Shown: positions 43,566-52,352 of the stretch, piece after piece
How the letters are laid out: each line of letters begins with the position of its first letter
Position numbering within the stretch: the first letter of the stretch is position 1
Assembly: GCF_001426705.1 (NCBI RefSeq)
Contig: NZ_LMFC01000005.1
Coordinates: 1-64,000 of the forward strand
Length of the DNA: 64,000 nt
Reading direction: 5' to 3'
From: Cellulomonas sp. Root485
GTDB lineage: Bacteria; Actinomycetota; Actinomycetes; Actinomycetales; Cellulomonadaceae
Made by a program: the position numbers and the translations under genes
The notes under the pieces: model-generated
The model's database searches: none
Told to the model about the DNA's origin: nothing
The model's input: the letters and a program-made list of their open reading frames with translations, nothing else

Positions 43566-43796
43566 ATGACTGCTCCCTCGGGCGAGGTGCCCATCTCCGA
43601 CGACTCGATCCGGCTCGGCCAGTTCCTCAAGCTGGCCGACCTCGCCGACTCCGGGGCGCACGCCCGCGCGCTGCTCGAGGACGGGGCGGTCACCGTCAAC
43701 GGTGAGGACGAGACCCGACGCGGCCGACAGCTGGTCAAGGGCGACGTGGTCGAGGTGGACCTGCCGACGGGCTACAAGGAGGCTACGGTCGGCTGA
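43566..43796 (+). CDS. small S4-domain RNA-binding protein
   Basis: 76-aa protein that is little more than one S4 domain: IRLGQFLKLADLADSGAHARALLEDGAVTVNGE, then the basic RRGRQLVKGDVVEV. It belongs to the YbcJ/YaaA-like group of free-standing S4 proteins that bind structured RNA. The ATG follows a GGAGGGAGG-rich stretch. It is the only plus-strand gene in this stretch and is convergent with the SRPBCC gene 3 bp away. Confidence 0.88.
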   Translation: MTAPSGEVPISDDSIRLGQFLKLADLADSGAHARALLEDGAVTVNGEDETRRGRQLVKGDVVEVDLPTGYKEATVG

Positions 43797-43799
43797 CCG

Positions 43800-44297
43800 T
43801 CACGCCTCCCGGTAGCGCGGCAGGGCGGCCGCGAACAGGTCGTCCCACCCCCGGACCGGTCGTCCGGCGACGTGGTCGTCGAGCTGGTCGAGGGAGGCGT
43901 GCCAGCCGCCGCCGTAGCCGCGGGCGGCTGCCTCCTCCAGGTCGAGGTGCTCGAGCACGAGGACGGCGCCGTCGCCGTCCGGGCGGATGTCGACGCTCAC
44001 CCGGCTCGCCGCCTCCCCCGGGAACTCCCATCCGATCACCAGCCGGCGCGGCGCCTCGCACTCGACGACGTCACCGACCGCGTTCTGCGGCGACCCGGCG
44101 ACGTCGTCGCCCATCCGCAGCTCGTACCGACCACCGACGACGAGGTCGCCGTAGACCGGGCCGAGCCAGCGAGCCAGCCGGTCCGGATCGGTGACCGACG
44201 ACCACAGGTCCTCGGGTGTCGTCGCGTAGTGCCGCTCGAAGCGGACCGTCACGCCGTTCGGGGTCGGGGTCAGCACGCCCCACACGTCAGTCGTCAT
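43800..44297 (-). CDS. SRPBCC (AHSA1-like START) domain protein
   Basis: 165-aa AHSA1/START-fold protein: VRFERHYATTPEDLWSSVTDPDRLARWLGPVYGD at the start, GRYELRM in the middle, and a C-terminal helix (GYGGGWHASLDQLDDHVAG) that lines the ligand cavity. It overlaps the ArsR-type regulator by 11 bp. ArsR-SRPBCC pairs of this kind are widespread in Actinobacteria and usually autoregulated; the ligand is unknown. Confidence 0.9.
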   Translation of the reverse strand: MTTDVWGVLTPTPNGVTVRFERHYATTPEDLWSSVTDPDRLARWLGPVYGDLVVGGRYELRMGDDVAGSPQNAVGDVVECEAPRRLVIGWEFPGEAASRVSVDIRPDGDGAVLVLEHLDLEEAAARGYGGGWHASLDQLDDHVAGRPVRGWDDLFAAALPRYREA

Positions 44298-44628
44298 CTC
44301 GGCTCCTCCGCCCGCGGGCGATCTCGGTCTCCAGCGCGTCCAGGTGCCCGACCCAGAACCGGCGGATGCCGCTCGCCCAGGCCTCGACCTGGTCGAACGC
44401 CTCGGGCCGGACCGAGTACAGCCTGACCGCGCCCTGCGGCACCGAGTCCACGACGCCTGCCTCACGCAGCACGCGCAGGTGGCGCGACGCGGCGGGCTGG
44501 CTGATGCCGAACTCCGCCCCGACCGCGGTCGCCAGCTGACCGGCGCTGCGCTCTCCGTCGGAGAGCAGCTCGACGAGCCGCCGCCGGACCGGGTCCCCCA
44601 GTGCATCCATCACCTGCATGCGACTCAT
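44287..44628 (-). CDS. ArsR-family transcriptional regulator
   Basis: 113-aa winged-helix repressor: MDALGDPVRRRLVELL, then SAGQLATAV and the recognition helix SQPAASRHLRVLREAGVV. There is no metal-binding Cys pair in the recognition helix, so it is not an arsenic sensor of the classical type. Starts at ATG 44628, 44619 or 44610 are possible; the first follows GTGGAA. A 27-bp inverted repeat directly upstream is the likely operator. Confidence 0.9.
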   Translation of the reverse strand: MSRMQVMDALGDPVRRRLVELLSDGERSAGQLATAVGAEFGISQPAASRHLRVLREAGVVDSVPQGAVRLYSVRPEAFDQVEAWASGIRRFWVGHLDALETEIARGRRSRDDD

Positions 44629-44632
44629 ATTT

Positions 44633-44659
44633 CCACTGTGGGTTATATAACGCAAGTGG
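44633..44659. promoter_or_regulatory. putative ArsR operator and promoter
   Basis: Inverted repeat with outer arms CCACT (44633-44637) and AGTGG (44655-44659) around the perfect palindrome GTTATATAAC (44642-44651). This is strikingly AT-rich in a GC-rich genome and begins 5 bp upstream of the ArsR start. The TATATAA core could also be a -10 element. Binding would control the ArsR/SRPBCC pair and perhaps the divergent peroxiredoxin. Confidence 0.6.
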
Positions 44660-44684
44660 TAAATAAACGCGCTACCCTCGGCCC

Positions 44685-45251
44685 GTGGACCTGACACGCC
44701 TTCCTGACGACCTCCCCGCACCCCCCGACGACGGCGCCGCCGACCACCTGGCGGGCACAGCGCTGCCCGCGGTCTCGTTGCTCGCGACCGACGGCTCGTT
44801 CGTCGCGCTGGACCGGCTCGGCCCCGGGCGCACGATCGTCTACGCCTACCCGCTCACCGGCCGGCCGGGCACGGAGCTGCCCGACGACTGGGACGCCATC
44901 CCCGGCGCCCGCGGCTGCACCGCCGAGGCGTGCGCGTTCCGCGACCACCACGCCGACCTGCTGGCTGCCGGTGCGTCCGCGGTGTACGGCCTCTCGACGC
45001 AGACCACCGAGTACCAGCGCGAAGCCGTCGACCGCCTGCACCTGCCGTTCCCGATGCTGAGCGACGACTCCTTGGCCCTCACGCACGCGATGGACCTGCC
45101 GACGTTCGACGCCGCCGGCCGGACGTTGCTGCGACGCCTCACGATGGTGGTCCGCGACGGGCTGGTCGAGAAGGTCTTCTACCCGGTGTTCCCGCCCGAC
45201 CGCCACGCGGCCGAGGTGCTCGCATGGCTGGTCAGGACGCCAGGCAGCTAG
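44685..45251 (+). CDS. peroxiredoxin (AhpC/TSA family, PrxQ-like)
   Basis: 188-aa thiol peroxidase-like protein. C78 and C83 in RGCTAEACAFRDH match the PrxQ/BCP arrangement in which peroxidatic and resolving cysteines are five residues apart. The upstream PLTG loop is degenerate compared with PxxxTxxC, so catalytic strength is uncertain. A TACCCT -10-like box (44673-44678) ends six bases before the GTG, suggesting a leaderless mRNA. Its 3' end overlaps dnaE (convergent) by 20 bp. Confidence 0.88.
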   Translation: MDLTRLPDDLPAPPDDGAADHLAGTALPAVSLLATDGSFVALDRLGPGRTIVYAYPLTGRPGTELPDDWDAIPGARGCTAEACAFRDHHADLLAAGASAVYGLSTQTTEYQREAVDRLHLPFPMLSDDSLALTHAMDLPTFDAAGRTLLRRLTMVVRDGLVEKVFYPVFPPDRHAAEVLAWLVRTPGS

Positions 45252-48200
45252 GCCCGAGGAGTGCCTTCAGGTCGCCGAACAGGGACGGTGACCGCTCGAC
45301 GCGCAGGCCGTGGTCCAGCCGCATGACGGTCGCGCGACCCGGACTGGTGAGCCGCAGGTGGACCTCCGTCACGCCCGGGTGCGTGGAGAGCACCTCGCGG
45401 AGCCGTTCGACCACCGGTGGCGTGCACCGGGACACCGCCATCGAGACCACGACCGGCGCGTCCGCCGCCTGCGACACGTCCGGCAGCGACACCTCCATGG
45501 CCTGCAGCTGCATGGTCTCGTCACGCCGCCGCACCCGCCCGCGGATCACCACGACCGCGTCCTCGGCCAGCGCGGTGGAGTACGCCAGGTAGGTCTCGCC
45601 GAAGAACATGATCTCGACCGAGGCCTCCATGTCCTCGATGGTGACCGCGGCCCACGGGTTGCCCTGCTTCGACATCTTGCGCTGCAGCGACGTGATGAGG
45701 CCGGCGATGACGACCGTCGACCCGTCCGGCCGCTGCTCGTCCTGCAACAGCGTGGCGATCGACACGTCCGCCGCGGCGGCGAGCACGTGCTCCAGCCCGG
45801 ACAGCGGGTGGTCGGAGACGTACAGCCCGAGCATCTCCCGCTCGAACGCGAGCCGCTGCTTCTTGTCCCAGTCCGGCAGGTCCGGCACGACGACCGCGAA
45901 GCCCTGTGCGCCGTCGTCCCCGCCCATCAGGTCCGCGAACAGGTCGAACTGGCCCTCGGCCTCCTTGCGCTTCACGCCGATGACCGAGTCGACCGCCTGC
46001 TCGTGCACGAGGAGCAGGGCCCGGCGCGCGTGCCCGAGCGAGTCGAACGCCCCGGCCTTGATCAGCGACTCGATGGTCCGCTTGTTGCAGACGACCGCGG
46101 GCACCTTGTCCAGGAAGTCGGTGAAGGACGTGAACGCGCCCTTCTCCTCGCGCGCCCGCACGATCGCGTCGACCACGTTGGCGCCGACGTTGCGGATGGC
46201 CGTCAGGCCGAACCGGATGTCCTTGCCGACGGCCGTGAAGTTCGCCGAGGAGGAGTTCACGTCCGGCGCGAGCACGGTGATGCCCATGTGCCGGCACTCG
46301 CCGAGGTACAGCGCCGACTTGTCCTTGTCGTCGCGCACGCTGGTGAGCAGACCCGCCATGTACTCGGTCGGGTAGTTGGCCTTGAGGTAGGCGGTCCAGT
46401 AGGAGATGACGCCGTACGCGGCCGAGTGGGCCTTGTTGAAGGCGTACCCGGCAAACGGCACCAGCACGTCCCAGACGGCCTGGATGGAGGCGTCCGAGTA
46501 ACCGCGCTCGCGCATGCCGGCCTGGAACGGGACGAACTCCTTGTCCAGGACCTCCTTCTTCTTCTTGCCCATCGCGCGACGCAGCAGGTCGGCCTGGCCG
46601 AGCGTGTACCCGGCGAGCTTCTGCGCGGCGCGCTGCACCTGCTCCTGATAGACGATCAGCCCGTGGGTGATGCCCACGACCTCCTCGAGCGGCGCCTCGA
46701 GCTCGGGGTGGATGGGCTCCACCTTCTGCAGGCCGTTCTTGCGCAGCGCGTAGTTGATGTGGGAGTTCATCCCCATCGGGCCCGGCCGGTACAGCGCGAT
46801 GACGGCCGAGATGTCCTCGAAGTTGTCGGGACGCATCTGGCGCAGCAGCGACCGCATGGGCCCGCCGTCGAGCTGGAACACGCCCAGGGTGTCGCCGCGA
46901 CCGAGGAGCTCGTACGTCGCCGGGTCGTCGAGCGGCACCTCCTCGATCTTGATGGCCGGCTTGCCGTTCATCTCGATGTTCTCGAGTGCGTCGTCGAGGA
47001 TCGTGAGGTTGCGCAGACCGAGGAAGTCCATCTTGATCAGGCCCAGGGCCTCGGACCCCGGCTGGTCGAACTGCGTGATGATCGCGCCGTCCTGCGGGCG
47101 CCGCATGATCGGGACGATGTCCACCAGCGGCTCGCTCGACATGATGACGCCGGCGGCGTGCACACCCCACTGCCGCTTGAGGTTCTCGAGCCCCTTCGCG
47201 GTCTCCAGCACGCGCTGCGCCTCGGGGTCGGCCTGCACCACCTGGCGGAACTCGTCGGCCTCCGCGTACCGCGGGTCCTGCGGGTTGTAGATGCCCGAGA
47301 GCGTGATGTCCTTGCCCATCACCGCGGGCGGCATCGCCTTGGTGAGCTTCTCGCCCATCGCGAACGGGAAGCCCAGGACGCGCGAGGCGTCCTTGAGGGC
47401 CTGCTTGGCCTTGATGGTGCCGTAGGTGACGATCTGCGCGACGCGGTCCTCGCCGTACTTGTCCGTCACGTACCGGATGACCTCGCCCCGCCGACGCTCG
47501 TCGAAGTCCACGTCGACGTCGGGCCAGGACACACGCTCCGGGTTGAGGAACCGCTCGAAGATCAGCCCGTGCTCCAGCGGGTCCAGCTCCGTGATGCCCA
47601 TCGCGTACGACGCCATCGAGCCCGCCGCGGAACCACGGCCCGGACCCACGCGGATGCCCTGGTCCTTGGCCCAGTTGATGAAGTCGGCGACGACCAGGAA
47701 GTAGCCGGAGAACCCGAGCTGGGTGATGACGCCGGTCTCGTACTCGGCCTGCGTGCGGACGTCCGACGGGATCGTCCCGTGGTACCGCTTCTGCAGGCCG
47801 GTCTCGACCTCCTTGATGAACCAGGAGTCCTCGCTCTCCCCCGCCGGCACGGGGAAGTTCGGCATGAAGTTGGCGTCGGTGTTGAACTCCACCTCGCACT
47901 GCTCCGCGATGAGGACCGTGTTGTCGCACGCCTCCGGGATCTCGGACCAGGTGCGCCGCATCTCCTCGGCGGACTTCAGGTAGAACTGGTCGGTGTCGAA
48001 CTTGAACCGGTCGGGGTCGGCCAGGGTCGAGCCCGACTGGACGCACAGCAGGACCTCGTGCGCGTGGCTGTCCTCGTGCTTGGTGTAGTGCAGGTCGTTC
48101 GTCGCGACGACGGGGGCACCGATCGACTCGGCCAGCCGCCGCAGATCCTTGATGACCCGCGTCTCGATCTCGAGCCCGTGGTCCATCAGCTCGACGTAGT

Positions 48201-48771
48201 AGTTCTCCTTGCCGAACAGGTCCTGCATCTCGCCCGCGGCCCGCACGGCCTCGTCGAACTGGCCCAGCCGGATGCGGGTCTGCACCTCGCCCGACGGGCA
48301 GCCGGTGGTGGCGATGAGCCCGTCGCTGTAGGTGCTGAGCAGGTCGCGGTCCATGCGCGGCCACTTGCCCATCTGGCCCTCGAGCGACGCCAGCGACGAC
48401 ATCCGGAAGAGGTTGTGCATCCCCTTGGTGGACTTCGCCAGCAGGGTCATGTGCGTGTACGCGCCGCGCGCCGAGACGTCGTCGGACGCCTGGTGCGCCT
48501 CGCCCCAGCGCACGCGGTTCTGGTCGAACCGGCTGGTCCCCGGCGTGACGTACGCCTCGACGCCGATGATCGGCTTGATCCCGTGGTTCTTGGCCTTCTG
48601 CCAGAAGTCGAACGCCCCGAACAGGTACCCGTGGTCGGTGATCGCGACGGCCGTCTGACCGAGCCGGTTGGCCTCGGTGAACAGGTCGTCCAGGCGCGCC
48701 GCGCCGTCGAGCATCGAGTACTCGGTGTGCACGTGGAGGTGGACGAAGTCGGAGCCTCCAGCTGATGCCAT
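45232..48771 (-). CDS. dnaE: DNA polymerase III alpha subunit (DnaE1) with intact PHP site
   Basis: Replicative polymerase catalytic subunit (1179 aa). The N-terminal PHP domain keeps all nine metal ligands of proofreading actinobacterial DnaE1: H13, H15, D22, H47, E72, H107, C158, D226 and H228. The palm has PDVDVDF; helix-hairpin-helix and OB domains follow (OB near 980-1060). Exonuclease proofreading by PHP, as in Mycobacterium tuberculosis, is therefore expected. Start ATG at 48771; upstream frames are Arg-rich and not conserved. Confidence 0.97.
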   Translation of the reverse strand: MASAGGSDFVHLHVHTEYSMLDGAARLDDLFTEANRLGQTAVAITDHGYLFGAFDFWQKAKNHGIKPIIGVEAYVTPGTSRFDQNRVRWGEAHQASDDVSARGAYTHMTLLAKSTKGMHNLFRMSSLASLEGQMGKWPRMDRDLLSTYSDGLIATTGCPSGEVQTRIRLGQFDEAVRAAGEMQDLFGKENYYVELMDHGLEIETRVIKDLRRLAESIGAPVVATNDLHYTKHEDSHAHEVLLCVQSGSTLADPDRFKFDTDQFYLKSAEEMRRTWSEIPEACDNTVLIAEQCEVEFNTDANFMPNFPVPAGESEDSWFIKEVETGLQKRYHGTIPSDVRTQAEYETGVITQLGFSGYFLVVADFINWAKDQGIRVGPGRGSAAGSMASYAMGITELDPLEHGLIFERFLNPERVSWPDVDVDFDERRRGEVIRYVTDKYGEDRVAQIVTYGTIKAKQALKDASRVLGFPFAMGEKLTKAMPPAVMGKDITLSGIYNPQDPRYAEADEFRQVVQADPEAQRVLETAKGLENLKRQWGVHAAGVIMSSEPLVDIVPIMRRPQDGAIITQFDQPGSEALGLIKMDFLGLRNLTILDDALENIEMNGKPAIKIEEVPLDDPATYELLGRGDTLGVFQLDGGPMRSLLRQMRPDNFEDISAVIALYRPGPMGMNSHINYALRKNGLQKVEPIHPELEAPLEEVVGITHGLIVYQEQVQRAAQKLAGYTLGQADLLRRAMGKKKKEVLDKEFVPFQAGMRERGYSDASIQAVWDVLVPFAGYAFNKAHSAAYGVISYWTAYLKANYPTEYMAGLLTSVRDDKDKSALYLGECRHMGITVLAPDVNSSSANFTAVGKDIRFGLTAIRNVGANVVDAIVRAREEKGAFTSFTDFLDKVPAVVCNKRTIESLIKAGAFDSLGHARRALLLVHEQAVDSVIGVKRKEAEGQFDLFADLMGGDDGAQGFAVVVPDLPDWDKKQRLAFEREMLGLYVSDHPLSGLEHVLAAAADVSIATLLQDEQRPDGSTVVIAGLITSLQRKMSKQGNPWAAVTIEDMEASVEIMFFGETYLAYSTALAEDAVVVIRGRVRRRDETMQLQAMEVSLPDVSQAADAPVVVSMAVSRCTPPVVERLREVLSTHPGVTEVHLRLTSPGRATVMRLDHGLRVERSPSLFGDLKALLGPSCLAS

Positions 48772-48854
48772 GCGGGCGATCCTACGTCGGGCCACCCACA
48801 CTCCCGAGCCGCCACCGGGCCGTGTCGGCGGGCGCACGGCGTGTCGCGGCGCGC

Positions 48855-49337
48855 CTAAGCAGGAGCCGTGACGACCTTCACCGCGTCGCGGTGCCAGATG
48901 GCCTCGTCGAGGTACCGCTCGGGCCGTGCGACATAGCCGAGCCGGGCATAGAAGCCGAGCGCCTGCTCCTGCGCGCTGAGCTCGACGGACACGCACCGGA
49001 CGTCGCCGGCCATGGCTCCGAACCGGTCCAGGGCCTCCGTCTCGAGCGCATCCATGAGCAGCGCCCCGACCCCCAGCCCGCGGGCGGCGGCGCTCACCGC
49101 GACCCGCCCGATGTGCGCAGGCTCACCGGCGTGGTGCGGAGGCAGGAGACGGGCGGTGCCCAGCGCCGAGCCGTCGTCGCCGACCGCGAGGACGTGCAGC
49201 GTCGACGGGTCGTCGTCGAGGGCGTCCATCTCGCGCTCGGCGGCCACGTTCTGCTCCTGCACGAACACGGCCATCCGGATCGCCGTCATCGCCGCACGCT
49301 GCTCGGGCGTCTCCACCCGGACGACGCGCACGCTCAC
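48855..49337 (-). CDS. GNAT-family N-acetyltransferase
   Basis: 160-aa acetyltransferase of the ElaA/YjcF-like group. The AVFVQEQNV segment is near residue 25, the acetyl-CoA loop RGLGVGALLM near 90, and a C-terminal ALGFYARLGY motif is present. Substrate unknown. The GTG start overlaps the rluD stop as GTGA, making it the last gene of the dksA-like/lspA/rluD unit. Confidence 0.9.
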   Translation of the reverse strand: MSVRVVRVETPEQRAAMTAIRMAVFVQEQNVAAEREMDALDDDPSTLHVLAVGDDGSALGTARLLPPHHAGEPAHIGRVAVSAAARGLGVGALLMDALETEALDRFGAMAGDVRCVSVELSAQEQALGFYARLGYVARPERYLDEAIWHRDAVKVVTAPA

Positions 49338-50272
49338 GCGTACCCGTCCTGCAGCACCGCCAACGACTGGCGAAGGTCCTCCGGGTACTCGCTGGTCAGC
49401 TCCAGCCACTCCCCCGTGCTCGGGTGGTGGAACCCGAGCCGCATCGCGTGCAGCCACTGCCGCGTCAGGCCCACCCGTGCCGCCAGGGTCGGGTCCGCGC
49501 CGTACGTGAGGTCGCCGACGCACGGGTGCCGCGTCGCCGCGAAGTGCACGCGGATCTGGTGCGTGCGACCGGTCTCCAGGTGCACCTCGACCAGGGAGGC
49601 CGCCGGCAGCATCTCGAGGACCTCGTAGTGCGTGATCGACGGCTTGCCGTCGGCGACGACCGCGAACTTCCAGTCCGAGCTCGGGTGCCGGCCGATCGGG
49701 GCGTCGATGGTGCCCGAGGTCGGCTCCGGGTGACCCTGCACGAGGGCGTGATAGACCTTCTCGACCGTCCGCTCCTTGAAGGCCCGCTTGAGCACCGTGT
49801 AGGCGTGCTCGGACTTGGCGACGACCATCAGGCCGGACGTACCGGCGTCCAGGCGGTGCACGATCCCCTGGCGCTCCGCCGCCCCCGAGGTGGAGATCCG
49901 GTAGCCGACGGCCATGAGCGCGCCGACGACGGTCGGACCGGACCAGCCGGGCGACGGGTGGGCCGCGACACCGACGGGCTTGTCGATGACCACCAGGTCG
50001 TCGTCGTCGTACACGATCCGCATGCCGGGAACCGGCTCGGCGACCACCTCGATGCCGGCCGCCGGGACCACGTCCGGGATCTCGACCTCGAGCCAGCCGC
50101 CCGCGGACAGCCGGTCGGACTTGCCGAGCTCCTTGCCGTCGAGCTGCACGCCACCGGCCTCGGCGATCTCCGCCGCCCGCGTGCGGGACAGGCCGAGAAG
50201 CCGCGCCAGCGCCGCGTCGACACGCTCGCCGACGAGGCCGTCGGGCACGGGCATCGCGCGCGTGTCAGGCAT
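49334..50272 (-). CDS. rluD: 23S rRNA pseudouridine synthase, RluD family
   Basis: 312-aa RluA/RluD-type synthase. An N-terminal S4 domain (about 12-75) is followed by the catalytic domain with HRLDAGTSGLMVVAK, whose Asp is the nucleophile, and the GRTHQIRVH motif. The ATG at 50272 overlaps the lspA stop by 8 nt; an internal ATG at 50254 also fits. The lspA-rluD pair is a very common arrangement. Confidence 0.95.
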   Translation of the reverse strand: MPDTRAMPVPDGLVGERVDAALARLLGLSRTRAAEIAEAGGVQLDGKELGKSDRLSAGGWLEVEIPDVVPAAGIEVVAEPVPGMRIVYDDDDLVVIDKPVGVAAHPSPGWSGPTVVGALMAVGYRISTSGAAERQGIVHRLDAGTSGLMVVAKSEHAYTVLKRAFKERTVEKVYHALVQGHPEPTSGTIDAPIGRHPSSDWKFAVVADGKPSITHYEVLEMLPAASLVEVHLETGRTHQIRVHFAATRHPCVGDLTYGADPTLAARVGLTRQWLHAMRLGFHHPSTGEWLELTSEYPEDLRQSLAVLQDGYA

Positions 50273-50885
50273 TCTGCTCGGTGGTCGTCGTGGACGCCTC
50301 GTCCTGCATGTCGACGTCGGGCTCGCCGCCCTCGGTGTCGGCCTCGGCCGGGCCGTGACCGTCGCGCGTACCGTCGAGGTGCACACCGAGCGCGGCCAGG
50401 ATCACGACGAGGACGGCAGCCGAGACGATCGCGATGTCGGCGATGTTGCCGACGAACCAGTTCGCGTACGCGATGAAGTCGATCACCTCGCCGCGGGCGA
50501 CACCGGGCTCGCGCACCAGCCGGTCCACCAGGTTGCCGAGAGCACCGCCCAGCAGGAGGCCGAGGGCGACCGCCCACGCCCAGGACCCGATCCGGCGGCT
50601 CGCCCGGACGACGACGACGATGACCACGGCCGCGACGATCGTCAGCACCCAGGTCATCCCGGTGGCGATGGACAGCGCCGCGCCGGGGTTGAAGACGAGC
50701 TGGAACCCGAGAAGGTTGCCCACCAGGTCGTGACGCTCACCCTCGACCAGCGAGCTGATCGCCCACGCCTTCGACGCCTGGTCGAGGACCAGCACGACGG
50801 CGGAGATCGAGAAGAGCGCGATCAGCAGGGCACGCCGACGGGTGCTCGGAGGCGCGTCAGGCTGGTCGTCCGTGGTGGTGGGCAC
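50265..50885 (-). CDS. lspA: lipoprotein signal peptidase
   Basis: 206-aa type II signal peptidase with four transmembrane helices. The two catalytic Asp residues lie in GNLVDRL and GNIADIA. A hydrophilic acidic C-terminal tail of about 40 residues is longer than in most bacteria. It matures lipoproteins such as the protease at 30617-31351. GTG start, 20 bp after the DksA-like gene. Confidence 0.95.
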   Translation of the reverse strand: MPTTTDDQPDAPPSTRRRALLIALFSISAVVLVLDQASKAWAISSLVEGERHDLVGNLLGFQLVFNPGAALSIATGMTWVLTIVAAVVIVVVVRASRRIGSWAWAVALGLLLGGALGNLVDRLVREPGVARGEVIDFIAYANWFVGNIADIAIVSAAVLVVILAALGVHLDGTRDGHGPAEADTEGGEPDVDMQDEASTTTTEQNA

Positions 50886-50905
50886 CGCAGGAGTCTACGT
50901 GCGCG

Positions 50906-51367
50906 TCAGCGGCGCTCCTCGCGCTGCTTGCACTCGACGCAGAGGGTCGCGCGCGGGAAGGCCTGGACGCGCGCCTTGCCGACGGCCTTGCCGCACGACT
51001 CGCAGGTGGCGAACGTGCCGACGGAGATGCGCGACAGCGCACGGGTGGTCTGCGCGAGCAGGTCCCGCGTGTTGTTCACGAGCGTGAGCTCCTGCTCACG
51101 CTCGAGCGCCGACGAACCGGAGTCCGCCTGGTCGTCGCCCGCCCCGTCGCCGGAGTTGCGCAGCAGGTCGGACAGCTCGGCGTCGGCAGCAGCGAGCTCG
51201 CTCGTCAGCCGGTCGATGTCGCTGGTCAGCTCTTCCGCGATGTCCTTGACCTCCCGGGCCGTCCACGGCTTCTCGCCGTCCCGCACCGGGAACTGCTTGA
51301 CCAGCTTGGTCAGGTCCTTCATGTCAGTACTGACGTCAACCGCGCTGAGCGCGTCGTTGATGGCCAC
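50906..51367 (-). CDS. TraR/DksA-family zinc finger protein
   Basis: 153-aa protein: helical coiled coil (about 45-110) then a C4 zinc finger, CESCG with CVEC near the C-terminus. The DxxDA tip of true DksA is not evident, so RNA polymerase action like E. coli DksA is uncertain. I used the GTG at 51367, preceded by AGGGGGG; an ATG at 51322 would shorten it by 15 residues. It probably heads the lspA-rluD-GNAT unit. Confidence 0.88.
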   Translation of the reverse strand: MAINDALSAVDVSTDMKDLTKLVKQFPVRDGEKPWTAREVKDIAEELTSDIDRLTSELAAADAELSDLLRNSGDGAGDDQADSGSSALEREQELTLVNNTRDLLAQTTRALSRISVGTFATCESCGKAVGKARVQAFPRATLCVECKQREERR

Positions 51368-51398
51368 GAGCGGGCCCCCCTGTCCTCGAAGTGACGTG

Positions 51399-51428
51399 AC
51401 TGTATGCGGGCGACAGTCAGGGACACAA
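51399..51428 (-). promoter_or_regulatory. possible promoter of the dksA-like/lspA operon
   Basis: TTGTGT (51423-51428) and TACAGT (51399-51404) on the minus strand, 18-bp spacing, about 32 bp before the GTG start. It lies between the upstream terminator and the gene, where a promoter is needed. Confidence 0.4.
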
Positions 51429-51430
51429 CA

Positions 51431-51459
51431 CGCCACGCCGGGTGAAACCCGGCGTGGCG
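51431..51459 (-). terminator. divIVA terminator
   Basis: Perfect 13-bp stem CGCCACGCCGGGT / ACCCGGCGTGGCG around a 3-nt loop, about 80 bp after the divIVA stop and just upstream of the dksA-like promoter. Confidence 0.75.
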
Positions 51460-51539
51460 GTGTACAACTGTCGACCTGACCTGTGGTGATGCAGGGCGAA
51501 CGACGCCCGGCGGGTGGTCGCCGGACGCATCGGTGAGAG

Positions 51540-52223
51540 TCAGAGGTTCTGGCCGTCTCCGACCGTCTGCGGCTGGCCCGAGCGCGGCGGCAACGCGTTG
51601 CCGCGGTTGTCGAGGTCGCCCAGCAGGTTCTCCAGGTAGCTCTTGAGACGGGTGCGGTAGTCGCGCTCGAAGACCCGGAGCTCGTCGATCTTGCGCTCGA
51701 GGAGCGACCGCTCCTGCTCCAGCTGGCCGAGCGTGCGCTGCGACGTCTCCTCGGCCTCGCGGACGATGCGGTTGGCCTGGCTCTTGGCCTCGCCGACCAG
51801 GCGGTCCGACTCCTCCTGGCCGCTGCGCACGTAGTCGTCGTGCAGCTTCTGGGCCAGGGCGAGCATCCCGGTGGCGGACTCGGGCTCGCTCGTGCGCTGG
51901 CCACCCTGCACCGGCGCGACGATCGGCGCCTGCTGTGCGACCGGAGCGGGAATCACCGGAGCGGGGGCCGCGACGGGCTCGGGCGTCGGCTCCGGCTTCG
52001 GGGGCGGGGCCGCCTGCTGGGCGCCTGCGCGGCTCAGCTCGGCGATACGGCGCTCGGCCGCGGCCAGCTTCGTCTTCAGGTCGTCGTTCTCACCCTGCAG
52101 GTCGCGCAGCGTGTTGACGACCTCGTCCAGGAAGTCGTCGACCTCGTCCTGGTCGTAGCCCTCGCGGAACTTCGTGGCCTGGAACTTCTTGTTCAAGACC
52201 TCGTCTGCGGTCAGCAGAGCCAT
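51540..52223 (-). CDS. divIVA: DivIVA/Wag31 polar growth protein
   Basis: 227-aa coiled-coil scaffold that marks cell poles and directs peripheral wall growth in Actinobacteria. The N-terminal lipid-binding domain reads MALLTADEVLNKKF...GYDQDEVDDFLDEV (1-35). A Pro/Ala/Val-rich hinge (about 70-105) precedes the long C-terminal coiled coil (about 115-210). The ATG at 52223 has GAGGTG six bases upstream; an ATG at 52229 would add two residues. It sits downstream of yggT in the usual order. Confidence 0.96.
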   Translation of the reverse strand: MALLTADEVLNKKFQATKFREGYDQDEVDDFLDEVVNTLRDLQGENDDLKTKLAAAERRIAELSRAGAQQAAPPPKPEPTPEPVAAPAPVIPAPVAQQAPIVAPVQGGQRTSEPESATGMLALAQKLHDDYVRSGQEESDRLVGEAKSQANRIVREAEETSQRTLGQLEQERSLLERKIDELRVFERDYRTRLKSYLENLLGDLDNRGNALPPRSGQPQTVGDGQNL

Positions 52224-52352
52224 CGTCATCACCTCAGTCGGTAGTGCTCGGTCGGGCCGGCGGCAGTCCACCGACCGCCTCGGGCCACGGTAGCGGAGAA
52301 TGCGGCGCGCGCACGTCCCCGCGACACGCGCCAAGACGCGTGGGGGGTCGGA

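Noticed and set aside
45310..48765. 1151-codon open frame opposite dnaE
   Set aside because: Shadow of dnaE in a GC-rich genome; composition is Arg/Val/Asp/Leu-biased and lacks any family motif.
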